Positions 17,938 through 26,374 of a DNA stretch of 64,000 bases are shown here, piece after piece; positions within the stretch are counted from its first letter, which is position 1, and each line of letters starts with the position of its first letter. Made by a program: the position numbers and the translations under genes. The DNA comes from an uncultured Clostridium sp. GTDB taxonomy: Bacteria > Bacillota > Clostridia > Lachnospirales > Lachnospiraceae. Where the stretch lies: the NCBI GenBank assembly GCA_947178445.1, contig CAMWYJ010000004.1, positions 57,420 through 121,419 of the forward strand. The letters are read 5' to 3'. The notes under the pieces were generated by a model that searched no databases, was not told the DNA's origin, and was given only the letters and a program-made list of their open reading frames with translations.

Positions 17938-20900
17938 ATGGAAACTTTAAAAGCGCCGTTTCGATTATCGGATATAGGAGATCGGTATAAGGCAGCAGTA
18001 AAGAGCGGGGAAATGCCAGTAGAGGTAACAGGGACAGATGGCTTTGCCCGCTATTACGTTATGGATTGTATTGGAGATGCGAGGGTAAAATTAATCGTGA
18101 CTTATACTGAAGACAGAGCAAAGGAGATTGCAGATGCCTATCGCTTTTTTGACAGAAATGTTCTTTATTATCCTGCGAAGGATGTGCTGTTTTATAGTGC
18201 AGATATTCATGGACATACGATTTTACGGCAGCGTATGGAGGTTATAAAAAGCATTATAGAAGGTAGCGTATCTACAGTAGTGGTATCCATAGATGCGCTG
18301 CTTAACAAAATTGTTCCAGCCAAAGAGATAAAAAAGAATATTGTTACGTTTACACTCGGTGCAGTGGTGGATATGGAGGCAGTAAAAGTTCGCCTTACAG
18401 CGCTTGGATATGAACGTAATGACTGGGTAGATGGGGTAGGGCAGTTTGCTATTCGAGGCGGGATTTTAGATATTTTCCCTATGAGCAGCGAATGTCCTTT
18501 TCGTGTTGAGCTTTGGGGTGAAGAGATTGACAGTATTCGTAGCTTTGACGTGGAAAGTCAGAGAAGTATTGAAAATGTAGAAGAACTTTCTGTGTATCCG
18601 GCTGCCGAAATGATTTTAAGCAGTGAACGGATTACGGAAGGTCTTAAACGAATAGAAAAAGAGCATAAGGCATACGCAAAGAAGCTGAAGGATGAATTTA
18701 AGACGGAAAGTTTTGCAAGGATTAACAGGGAAGTGGAATCTTTAAAAGAAGAATTAGAAAATTTCCACAGTGCTATGGGAATTGACGGATATATTGGCTT
18801 TTTCTACGAAGGGCTTGTGAGTTTTCTTTCTTATATGCCTCATGACACCCAGATTTTTGTGGATGAGCCAGAGAGGGTATTGAGCCGTGCCGAAGCTTGC
18901 CAGCTTGAATTTAGAGAAAGTATGGTGAATCGTATAGAAGGTGGCTATATGCTGCCAAGTCAGACGGATATATTGTTTGATTACAAGGAAATAGTAGCGC
19001 GAATTGCAGGTCGGGAAACAGTCCTCTTTACGATTCTGGGCAGGGAAGAGTCTTTGTTTGAACCAAAGGTAAGACTTGCCTTTGATACGAAAATGGTGCC
19101 AACGTATCACCATAATTTTGAGATGCTTTTAAAGGATATTAAGCGATGGAAAAAGGAGGAATACCGCATCCTGCTGTTTTCACCCTCGAAGACGAGAGGA
19201 GAGCGCCTTGCAAAGGATTTGCAGGATCAGGAGGTGAACTGCTTTTTTACAGAGGACAAGGATCGTATTTTAGCAGCATCGGAGATGATGGTGACAAATG
19301 GTCGGCTCAAAGCGGGTTTTTCTGTGTCAGCGATTAAGCTGGTGGTGCTTACAGAGGGAGATATTTTTGGACAAAAGAAGACAAGGACAAAGTTCAAGCG
19401 AAAGCCTCTTTATTCCGGAGAAAAAATTAAAAGTTTTGATGATTTAAATGTCGGTGACTATGTGGTACATGAAAAGCATGGTCTGGGTATTTATCTTGGT
19501 ATCGAAAAAATAGAAGTAGATAGGGTTACAAAGGATTATATTGCCATCGAGTACAGTGGTGGTGCCAAGCTGTTTATTTTGGTATCCCAGTTGGATCTTA
19601 TTCAGAAGTACTCATCAAAAGAGAGCAGACGACCAAAGCTAAATAAGCTTGGCGGTACGGAGTGGGAAAAGACCAAGTCGAAGGTAAGAGGGCAGGTAAA
19701 GGAGATTGCTCGGGAATTAGTGGATTTGTATGCAGTCAGACAGTCAAGAGATGGGTATGCATATTCACCGGATACTGTATGGCAGAAGGAATTTGAAGAA
19801 ATGTTTCCTTATGAGGAAACGGAGGATCAGCTAAAGGCAATTGAAGAGACAAAGGCTGATATGGAAAGCCATCGTATTATGGACCGGCTTATATGTGGTG
19901 ATGTAGGATACGGTAAAACAGAGATTGCAATCCGGGCAGCCTTTAAGGCTGTCCAGGATGGAAAGCAGGTGGTATATCTGGTGCCAACAACCATATTGGC
20001 GCAACAGCATTATAACACCTTCAAGGAACGTATGCAGGAATTTCCGGTTAAAATTGGGATGCTGTCAAGATTTCTTTCGCAAAAAGAGCAAAAGAAAACA
20101 TTGGAGGAGTTAAAAAAAGGACAGGTGGATATTATTATCGGTACACACAGGTTGCTTTCGAAGGATTTGGACTACCGTAATTTAGGTCTTTTGATTATTG
20201 ATGAGGAGCAGCGGTTTGGTGTCACCCATAAGGAAAAGATCAAGCAGATGAAGAAAGAGGTGGATGTGCTGACTCTTACAGCGACACCGATTCCGAGAAC
20301 TTTACATATGAGCCTGATTGGAATTCGGGATATGAGCCTGTTGGAGGAGCCCCCTGTAGACCGCAAAGCAATTCAGACTTATGTGTTGGAATATAATCCA
20401 GAGCTTGTCAAAGAGGCCATTAACCGGGAGCTTGCCCGTGGAGGACAGGTATACTATGTATATAATCGGGTAAACACGATTGCAGACATGGCAGCAGAGC
20501 TTTCAAAGATTATGCCGGATGTGCGGATTTCCTTTGCGCATGGACAGATGAAGGAGAGAGAACTTGAGGATGTTATGTATTCCTTCATCAACAAGGATGT
20601 GGATGTGTTAGTGACCACTACGATTATTGAGACGGGATTGGACATTAGTAACGTAAATACAATGATTATACATGATGCTGAGAATTTTGGACTTTCCCAG
20701 CTTTACCAGCTTCGGGGACGGGTAGGTCGTTCTGATAAAGTAGCATATGCATTTTTGATGTATAAGCGGGATAAAATGTTAAAGGAAACGGCAGAAAAAA
20801 GACTGAAAGCAATCCGTGAGTTTACGGATTTAGGATCAGGCTTTAAAATTGCCATGCGGGATTTAGAGATTCGTGGAGCTGGTAATCTGCTTGGAGCAGA

Positions 20901-21459
20901 CCAGTCCGGGCATATGGAGGCAGTGGGATATGACCTTTACTGCAAGATGTTAAATGATGCTATTTTACGTCAGAAGGGAGAGCTTGATGAGACGGAATTT
21001 ACCACTTCGGTAGAGCTTCCTGTTGATGCGTATATACCGGCATCTTATGTAAAGAATGAGGCGGTAAAGCTGGAGCTTTATAAGCGGATTTCCGGTATTT
21101 GGAGTCAGGAAGACTATGAGGATATGTTAGATGAGCTGACTGACCGTTTTGGTGAACCCCCGCAGACGGTTCTTAATTTAATGACAATAGCAAGATTAAA
21201 AGCATCTGCTCACGATGCATGGATTACCTCTGTTACTTATAAAAAGCAACAGGTGAACATTGAAATGGCAAAGGGTGTAAAGGTAGATATGGGAAAACTA
21301 GAGACCTTTCTTACAAAATATATGAACAATATCCGTGTGGTTGCAGGACCGACCTCCGGCTTTGTGGTAGATTTGGAGAAAAAGAGTCTTAAGAGGTTCA
21401 TTTATGAGTTAGAAAAGATTGTGTCAGATATCCATGAGTTGATAGAACCGAAAAATTAG
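17938..21459 (+). CDS. mfd: Transcription-repair coupling factor
   Basis: 1173 residues, the normal size. Order: UvrB-homology region (about 1-340, with GILDIFPMSSE), RNA-polymerase-interacting domain (about 495-570, DYVVHEKHGLGIYLG), RecG-like translocase with Walker A GDVGYGKTE, DEEQRFG and TATPIPRTL, helicase motifs QLRGRVGRS, and the C-terminal TRCF domain (about 1010-1110). Mfd removes RNA polymerase stalled at DNA lesions and recruits the Uvr excision system. GAGGTAACAGG precedes the ATG. Gene order pth-mfd is conserved in Firmicutes. Confidence 0.98.
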   Translation: METLKAPFRLSDIGDRYKAAVKSGEMPVEVTGTDGFARYYVMDCIGDARVKLIVTYTEDRAKEIADAYRFFDRNVLYYPAKDVLFYSADIHGHTILRQRMEVIKSIIEGSVSTVVVSIDALLNKIVPAKEIKKNIVTFTLGAVVDMEAVKVRLTALGYERNDWVDGVGQFAIRGGILDIFPMSSECPFRVELWGEEIDSIRSFDVESQRSIENVEELSVYPAAEMILSSERITEGLKRIEKEHKAYAKKLKDEFKTESFARINREVESLKEELENFHSAMGIDGYIGFFYEGLVSFLSYMPHDTQIFVDEPERVLSRAEACQLEFRESMVNRIEGGYMLPSQTDILFDYKEIVARIAGRETVLFTILGREESLFEPKVRLAFDTKMVPTYHHNFEMLLKDIKRWKKEEYRILLFSPSKTRGERLAKDLQDQEVNCFFTEDKDRILAASEMMVTNGRLKAGFSVSAIKLVVLTEGDIFGQKKTRTKFKRKPLYSGEKIKSFDDLNVGDYVVHEKHGLGIYLGIEKIEVDRVTKDYIAIEYSGGAKLFILVSQLDLIQKYSSKESRRPKLNKLGGTEWEKTKSKVRGQVKEIARELVDLYAVRQSRDGYAYSPDTVWQKEFEEMFPYEETEDQLKAIEETKADMESHRIMDRLICGDVGYGKTEIAIRAAFKAVQDGKQVVYLVPTTILAQQHYNTFKERMQEFPVKIGMLSRFLSQKEQKKTLEELKKGQVDIIIGTHRLLSKDLDYRNLGLLIIDEEQRFGVTHKEKIKQMKKEVDVLTLTATPIPRTLHMSLIGIRDMSLLEEPPVDRKAIQTYVLEYNPELVKEAINRELARGGQVYYVYNRVNTIADMAAELSKIMPDVRISFAHGQMKERELEDVMYSFINKDVDVLVTTTIIETGLDISNVNTMIIHDAENFGLSQLYQLRGRVGRSDKVAYAFLMYKRDKMLKETAEKRLKAIREFTDLGSGFKIAMRDLEIRGAGNLLGADQSGHMEAVGYDLYCKMLNDAILRQKGELDETEFTTSVELPVDAYIPASYVKNEAVKLELYKRISGIWSQEDYEDMLDELTDRFGEPPQTVLNLMTIARLKASAHDAWITSVTYKKQQVNIEMAKGVKVDMGKLETFLTKYMNNIRVVAGPTSGFVVDLEKKSLKRFIYELEKIVSDIHELIEPKN

Positions 21460-21508
21460 GGTATAATGAATAGGAGAGCTGAGTCAGTATGCTGGTGAAG
21501 GATTGTGA

Positions 21509-22651
21509 GTGAAGATAGGTAAAAATATGGAAAAGAAGCATAAGAAGGGACAGGAACAGAAAAATAATTTGAAAGAGCGGGAACAAAAGAACGTTGCAGA
21601 TAAGAAAAAACAAAAGAATTTATTGATGACAGTTTTTGCTGTTGCCGTGGGAATTATAGTTTTTGTTCTTCTTTTGTGGAAACTATCTGGGATTTTAGAT
21701 GAACCATCGAAGACAAAGGCATTTCAGGTCGGTGAAGAAATGGTTTATATGGATGAAGTTCATTTTTGTATTTTGCAAAATGTTGTAAGTCTTGGGATTG
21801 GCTCGGAGGAGTTACAAGCAACGGCAAAGGATGGCAGCAGCGCAGACGAATACTATAAGCAGGAAATCATGAATATGATCATGGATTATAAGGTGGAAGC
21901 AATTGCAGCAAAGAAGCAGGGACTTTCATTGTCTGAGGAGGAAGAACGGGAAGTAAAGAATGATGTGGCAAGTTATATGAAGGCTTTTGACGGACATGTG
22001 TTCCGGGAGTTGGGGATTACGCAGGAATTGATTGCAGATATATGTAAGGATCGTTATCTGGCACATAAATTAAGGCAGACGATTACAGAGGATCTGGAAG
22101 TAGAGGAGGTAACATATGCTACAATTTATATGCTTTTGTTTCCCAAAATAGAGATGGATGACAGTGGAGACTATGTGAAGGAAGAAGGCGGTGACAATCC
22201 CATTATGCTCTCTGATGCGGAAATCGAACAGCAAAAAGCAGATGCACAGGCAGCATATGAAGAGCTTGAGAGTGGAGCAGACATAGAAGAGATTGCAAAA
22301 AAATATGGAGTGCAGAATTATTCCGGAGAGCAGAGTAATACACCGGAGAGTTTTGGAGAAAGTTTTGGGGAAGATTTTTCAAAATATACAAAGACATTAA
22401 AGGCAGATGAGATAAGTCCTGTAATTGATGCAGGAAGCTGTTATGCAGTTATTAAAATGATTACCCCGGATAATGAAGAGATAGCAGAACAGATTAAGGA
22501 GTATTACCGGAATGATTTAGAGGATGAAACGATAGAAGAAAATAAGATAAAATGGTATGAGGCAGCGGGTGCTTCCACGGAACCGAAATGGGTAGGGAAT
22601 GCGTGGAAACAGGTTACTTTATATGATTTTGTCAAGTATGTGGAGGAATAG
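21509..22651 (+). CDS. Membrane-anchored PrsA/SurA-like peptidyl-prolyl isomerase
   Basis: 380 residues. A highly charged Lys/Glu/Gln N-terminus (1-36), one membrane helix (about 38-61), a SurA-like helical chaperone region (about 75-190), and a parvulin-like region (about 190-335). It probably folds exported proteins at the outer face of the membrane. GTG 21509 has AAGGA upstream; ATG 21527 with AGG is an alternative that removes six residues. The next foldase gene starts 3 bp after the stop. The parvulin motif is weak, so chaperone activity is more certain than isomerase activity. Confidence 0.75.
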   Translation: MKIGKNMEKKHKKGQEQKNNLKEREQKNVADKKKQKNLLMTVFAVAVGIIVFVLLLWKLSGILDEPSKTKAFQVGEEMVYMDEVHFCILQNVVSLGIGSEELQATAKDGSSADEYYKQEIMNMIMDYKVEAIAAKKQGLSLSEEEEREVKNDVASYMKAFDGHVFRELGITQELIADICKDRYLAHKLRQTITEDLEVEEVTYATIYMLLFPKIEMDDSGDYVKEEGGDNPIMLSDAEIEQQKADAQAAYEELESGADIEEIAKKYGVQNYSGEQSNTPESFGESFGEDFSKYTKTLKADEISPVIDAGSCYAVIKMITPDNEEIAEQIKEYYRNDLEDETIEENKIKWYEAAGASTEPKWVGNAWKQVTLYDFVKYVEE

Positions 22652-22654
22652 TGT

Positions 22655-23677
22655 ATGCAAAAGGGAAAGAGGCTGATTGCTGCTTTTTTAATGGTTATTT
22701 GTTTGATGTTGCTGGCAGCCTGTGGAAAAGAACAGGAAGAAACTTCAGGAACGGTTGTATATGAATTTGGTGATTCGGTTATTATGTATGGGGAATTTTA
22801 TATTTATGCGAAGACGGTAGAGGAGGATTATCAGAAAATCTATGGAAATGGAATCTGGAGTCTGGAACTCACAACAGATGAAGGAACCAGTACAGTAAAA
22901 GATATTACGATAGAAGATTTGGTTTGTGATATTAACCGGGTGAAGGTTCTTGTGAGCCAGGCCGAGGAGCTTAAAGTGGCACTCAGTGACAATGAGAAGG
23001 CAGAAGCAGAAAATATGGCAGAGAGGTTCTATAATGGGCTGACAGAAAAGGATAAGGAAATGTCAGAAGTTACAAAAGCCATTGCTGTTCAGGTGATGGA
23101 AGAGAATATGCTGGCAAAGAAGGTGTATGATGCAAAGATTGCAGAGTACGATTTTGAGATATCCGAAGAAGAGGCCAGAATGACAACCTTTTATGATATG
23201 GTGTTTGAATGTTACAGTGTGCAGGAAGATGGTACGGTAGAGGAATATACGGATGAGAAGAAGGCTACACAGCTTGAAAAGGCGAATGAGGCGCTTTTAA
23301 CTCTGGCGCAGGAGGATGATGTTGCATATGAGGATATTGTCGATAAGTATGATTTGGAATATTCGGCATCTTATACAATGTCTAAAACGGAAATGATTGA
23401 AGAATATGGGGCATCTATTGCGGATAAACTGCTTGCTTTGACAGATGGTGAGGTGAGTGTTGTCATTGAAAGTGAGTATGGTTATCATATATTTAAAATG
23501 ATAAAGTCAAATGATGAGGATTTGACAAAGAAAAATAAAGAAGAGATTATTACAAAGAAACAAAAGGAATATTTTAGCAGTGTTTATGAGGAATGGGTGA
23601 AAAATTATGATTCCAAATTCAATTATGCAGAAGATGTTGACGTGATAGCAATTCAAAAATTTGATTTTGGAGATTAG
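22655..23677 (+). CDS. PrsA-like foldase lipoprotein
   Basis: 340 residues. A lipoprotein signal with lipobox LLAAC places the lipidated cysteine at residue 23. The SurA-type helical region is followed by a parvulin domain (about 165-290) with VSVVIESEYGYHIFKM near its end, the typical closing strand. It is expected to act on exported proteins between membrane and wall. It is cotranscribed with the membrane-anchored paralogue 3 bp upstream. Conserved gene order breaks off after this gene and resumes at spoVT, 24 kb later. Confidence 0.85.
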   Translation: MQKGKRLIAAFLMVICLMLLAACGKEQEETSGTVVYEFGDSVIMYGEFYIYAKTVEEDYQKIYGNGIWSLELTTDEGTSTVKDITIEDLVCDINRVKVLVSQAEELKVALSDNEKAEAENMAERFYNGLTEKDKEMSEVTKAIAVQVMEENMLAKKVYDAKIAEYDFEISEEEARMTTFYDMVFECYSVQEDGTVEEYTDEKKATQLEKANEALLTLAQEDDVAYEDIVDKYDLEYSASYTMSKTEMIEEYGASIADKLLALTDGEVSVVIESEYGYHIFKMIKSNDEDLTKKNKEEIITKKQKEYFSSVYEEWVKNYDSKFNYAEDVDVIAIQKFDFGD

Positions 23678-23775
23678 GAAAGAATGACAAATACCCCGCC
23701 TTTGAAGCGTTTCCATTTTGGTGATGCGCTGCTTGCAGCAGGGTATTTAACAGGATATCTTCTTGTTGCTTTTGT

Positions 23776-24393
23776 TTATTGTATGGACGAATCACCAAGC
23801 AGATAGAAGAGTGCAGTGATTAGAACGCCAAGAAGCAGACCAATACCGGAGGTGATCAGACCTGCAATTGCCATTCCCGGTTTTTTGTCGTTTTCGTCTT
23901 TTTGCTGGACACATCCGAATATAATACCTAAAATGCAGAAAATAGTGCCCAAACCGCAGCAGCAACTGCTTAAAATTCCGAGGATTCCCATGACTAGGGA
24001 TGCAATGGCAAATCCCTTTGGTGTTTCTGTAGTGGTATTGCTGTATGAATTTGTATAGAAGTCAGAGTTTACAGCAGGTCTTGCAGTTTCTGTGTATGTG
24101 TTGCTGGTATCTGTAGTATTTTTTGTGTTAGCATCAGCAGTACTGTCAATGCTGTCAGTGCGTTCCGGTGCAGAATAGTATGTTACAGGTGCGGAAGCGG
24201 CAGAATTTTTAACCTCAAAAGCAGAATTGATAGGAGAGGCTGTAGTAGTGCTGGTTGTTTCTTTGGCATCAGAAGCTTCTGCAATATGACTTTCTGTTGC
24301 CTCAAAAGGGCTGCCGGTTTGTTTGGTATTGTCATCGGAAGCTGCGTTAAGAGTGGTATCCTCTGTTTTGTTTGTAATCTGGTTCTCGTCCAT
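23776..24393 (-). CDS. DUF4190-family membrane protein
   Basis: 205 residues. The first 125 are a Ser/Thr/Asn/Asp-rich disordered region. The last 80 hold two membrane helices with the motif SCCCGLGTIFCILGIIFG and a linker KKPGMAIAGL, as in DUF4190 proteins. The N-terminal region probably faces the cytoplasm. The molecular role is unknown. It points against its neighbours and has its own ribosome site (GAAGG). It is the first gene of the accessory block. Confidence 0.8.
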   Translation of the reverse strand: MDENQITNKTEDTTLNAASDDNTKQTGSPFEATESHIAEASDAKETTSTTTASPINSAFEVKNSAASAPVTYYSAPERTDSIDSTADANTKNTTDTSNTYTETARPAVNSDFYTNSYSNTTTETPKGFAIASLVMGILGILSSCCCGLGTIFCILGIIFGCVQQKDENDKKPGMAIAGLITSGIGLLLGVLITALFYLLGDSSIQ

Positions 24394-24578
24394 AGTAATT
24401 ACCTTCGCTTTCTAAAAATTGGCCGTGAGCAAAACTTTCTGATTCATAATGTGAGATTTGCTCTTCTTTATTAAATATAATAAACAATATATCATTGTTT
24501 GTATGCTGCTGTAAAGGGGATTTCCGGTTTTTTTGTTATATTTCATAGTCGGAATAGAATTGTATAAAGGATGGAAAA

Positions 24579-25013
24579 ATGCAACAGAAAAAAGTATTAT
24601 TGAGGGATTTTTTGATTATAAATACCGCATGCGGAGTAGCATTCGTTATGATGTTTGCAGTAATAATTATGCAGAAGGCACATATTATACCGTCTATGCC
24701 CTGTGGGCTGGTGGCACTTTTTCATATGTATTGTCCGGGCTGCGGGGGAACGAGAGCGCTATTTTCCGTATTACAGGGACACTTTTTAGAATCCCTTTTT
24801 TATAACCCGGCGGTGTTGTTGGGGGCTCTACTGATTATATATTATGAGGCGGCAGTGATTGTAACATTGGTTAAGGACAATGGAAAAATCTATTATTGCC
24901 GGAAACCAATCCTTATATATATTTATCTGGTTATTGTGTTTGGTTATGCGATTGTACGGAATGTTCTTTTGTTTGCCCCGGGAATTGATTTATTGGGGGA
25001 TATCCTAAAATAG
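24579..25013 (+). CDS. DUF2752-family membrane protein
   Basis: 144 residues with three to four membrane helices. The motif MYCPGCGGTRA (about 50-60) is the signature of DUF2752, with two cysteines facing the membrane surface. The function of the family is not known. AAAGGA precedes the ATG. It lies just upstream of tRNA-Leu on the same strand. Confidence 0.85.
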   Translation: MQQKKVLLRDFLIINTACGVAFVMMFAVIIMQKAHIIPSMPCGLVALFHMYCPGCGGTRALFSVLQGHFLESLFYNPAVLLGALLIIYYEAAVIVTLVKDNGKIYYCRKPILIYIYLVIVFGYAIVRNVLLFAPGIDLLGDILK

Positions 25014-25069
25014 CACTTGCTTTTTCCTGATAAATGCGTTAATATATATAAGTCGTTTACAAAGCGAAT

Positions 25070-25152
25070 GCAGAAGTGGCGGAATGGCAGACGCGCTAGA
25101 TTCAGGTTCTAGTGGGGTAACACCCGTGTGGGTTCAAGTCCCATCTTCTGCA
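25070..25152 (+). tRNA. tRNA-Leu, anticodon CAG
   Basis: 83 bases. Acceptor stem GCAGAAG pairs with CTTCTGC, discriminator A; anticodon stem CTAGA/TCTAG with loop TTCAGGT; a long variable arm (TGGGGTAACACCCGT) and T-arm TGGGTTCAAGTCCCA. The CCA end is not encoded. The 3' half is repeated at 42639. Confidence 0.95.
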
Positions 25153-25158
25153 GGTCAG

Positions 25159-25197
25159 GAAACTCAAGGGATTGAAGGCTTTTGGGTTTCTTTTTTT
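25159..25197 (+). terminator. Terminator of tRNA-Leu(CAG)
   Basis: GAAACTCAAG (25159-25168) pairs with the stretch ending GGGTTTC at 25190, with wobble pairs, followed by seven Ts. Confidence 0.85.
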
Positions 25198-25276
25198 GTG
25201 GATGGATTTTGAAATATTCTTGATAAATGAGGCAATACATAGTGACGGCATTAGAAAAACTCAGGTGGTGTAAGCA

Positions 25277-25945
25277 ATGAAAAATATATTAATCATAGAG
25301 GATGACAGGGCACTTGCAAACGGACTTTGCCGTGCCCTGTCTTCAAAGGAAATGCAGACGATAAGCTGTGACAATTTACAGGAAGCCAGGCGGGTGATGA
25401 CCGGACATGGATATGATCTTATTCTGCTGGATGTCAATCTGCCAGATGGGGATGGATTTGATTTTCTAAAAGAGATAAAAGAAAAGACAGATATTCCAGT
25501 GATTTTACTGACAGCCAATGATTTGGAATCGGATATTGTGGCAGGGCTGGAGATGGGAGCAGATGATTACATTACGAAGCCGTTCAGTCTTGCTATTTTG
25601 CGGGCGAGAGTCAATGCAGCACTTCGCAAATCAGAAAAGAAGCGCAAGGATACGCTGTTTATCATGGACGGCTATACATTTGATTTTGAAAAAATGGAAT
25701 TTAGCTGTCAGGGAAATCCGGTAGAGCTTAGTAAAACGGAGCAGAAGCTGTTACGGATATTAACCGATAATGCAGGAATTACATTAAGCCGTCAGGAGCT
25801 GGTTGACCGGATTTGGACAGACGGGGCGGAGTATGTGGATGAAAATGCATTGTCGGTGACGGTAAAGCGTCTTCGGGACAAGCTTTCTGCCGGGGAGTAT
25901 ATCAAAACCGTGTACGGAATCGGATATGTGTGGGTGAAGAAGTGA
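25277..25945 (+). CDS. OmpR-family response regulator
   Basis: 222 residues. Receiver domain 1-120 with acidic pair E8-D9-D10, phospho-acceptor aspartate in ILLDVNLPDGDG, Thr in LLTAND and Lys in ITKPF. The winged-helix DNA-binding domain (about 127-222) ends YGIGYVWVKK. It should control transcription when phosphorylated. No kinase gene follows; the next gene is a phosphatase that overlaps its stop (TGATG). The kinase at 35641 with its ABC genes is the likely partner: this is the RR-HK-ATPase-permease set of Bce-like systems, now split. Confidence 0.93.
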   Translation: MKNILIIEDDRALANGLCRALSSKEMQTISCDNLQEARRVMTGHGYDLILLDVNLPDGDGFDFLKEIKEKTDIPVILLTANDLESDIVAGLEMGADDYITKPFSLAILRARVNAALRKSEKKRKDTLFIMDGYTFDFEKMEFSCQGNPVELSKTEQKLLRILTDNAGITLSRQELVDRIWTDGAEYVDENALSVTVKRLRDKLSAGEYIKTVYGIGYVWVKK

Positions 25946-26298
25946 TGACCGGGAATACGTCGATGAAGCTATTATTTTTATGCAGCCAGAACAAACGAAG
26001 GAGTTTGACGGCTGAAAAATTATTTGATGGTTATAAGTGTTGTCAGGCGAGGTCCGCAGGCACAGAGAGTAATTCCAGAATTAAGGTTACAGAAGGATTA
26101 TTAGGGTGGGCGGATATTATTTTTTGCATGGAGAAGAAGCATATCAGAAGAATAAAAGAAAAGTATCCAGAGGTTTTGGCAGGTAAGAAAGTGATATGCC
26201 TGAATATAGATGATGAATACGAATATATGGATGAAGAGCTATGTGCTGTGCTGGAAAGCAGTGTTGATGAGTATTTGAATGAATATGTACAGACTTAA
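25945..26298 (+). CDS. Small predicted protein tyrosine phosphatase (LMW-PTP-like)
   Basis: 117 residues from ATG 25945, which shares one base with the response regulator stop. The phosphatase loop CSQNKRR (C13 to R19, CX5R) follows the strand KLLFLC, and SLTAE continues the family pattern (COG4551-like). The usual general-acid aspartate may be in NIDDEYEYMD near residue 90. ATG 25963 would start the protein at MKLLFLC, as in many relatives. It should remove phosphate from tyrosine or arginine in proteins; the target is unknown. Overlap with the regulator suggests translational coupling. Confidence 0.8.
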   Translation: MTGNTSMKLLFLCSQNKRRSLTAEKLFDGYKCCQARSAGTESNSRIKVTEGLLGWADIIFCMEKKHIRRIKEKYPEVLAGKKVICLNIDDEYEYMDEELCAVLESSVDEYLNEYVQT

Positions 26299-26306
26299 AT
26301 TATTGG

Positions 26307-26335
26307 TTGTTATTAAAAGATTAGTGGTGTATAAT
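26307..26335 (+). promoter_or_regulatory. Promoter for the hsd operon
   Basis: TTGTTA (26307-26312) and TATAAT (26330-26335) with 17 bp between, 40 bp before the hsdM start. It lets the restriction operon be transcribed separately from the regulator and phosphatase genes. Confidence 0.7.
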
Positions 26336-26374
26336 TTGTAATAGGTTTATTTACAGCAATTGGAGGAATTTTTG

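Noticed and set aside
23689..23748. AAATACCC/GGGTATTT inverted repeat between the foldase and DUF4190 genes
   Set aside because: Only 8 bp with a 44-base loop and no T-run; it may be chance, though a terminator role for the convergent genes is possible.
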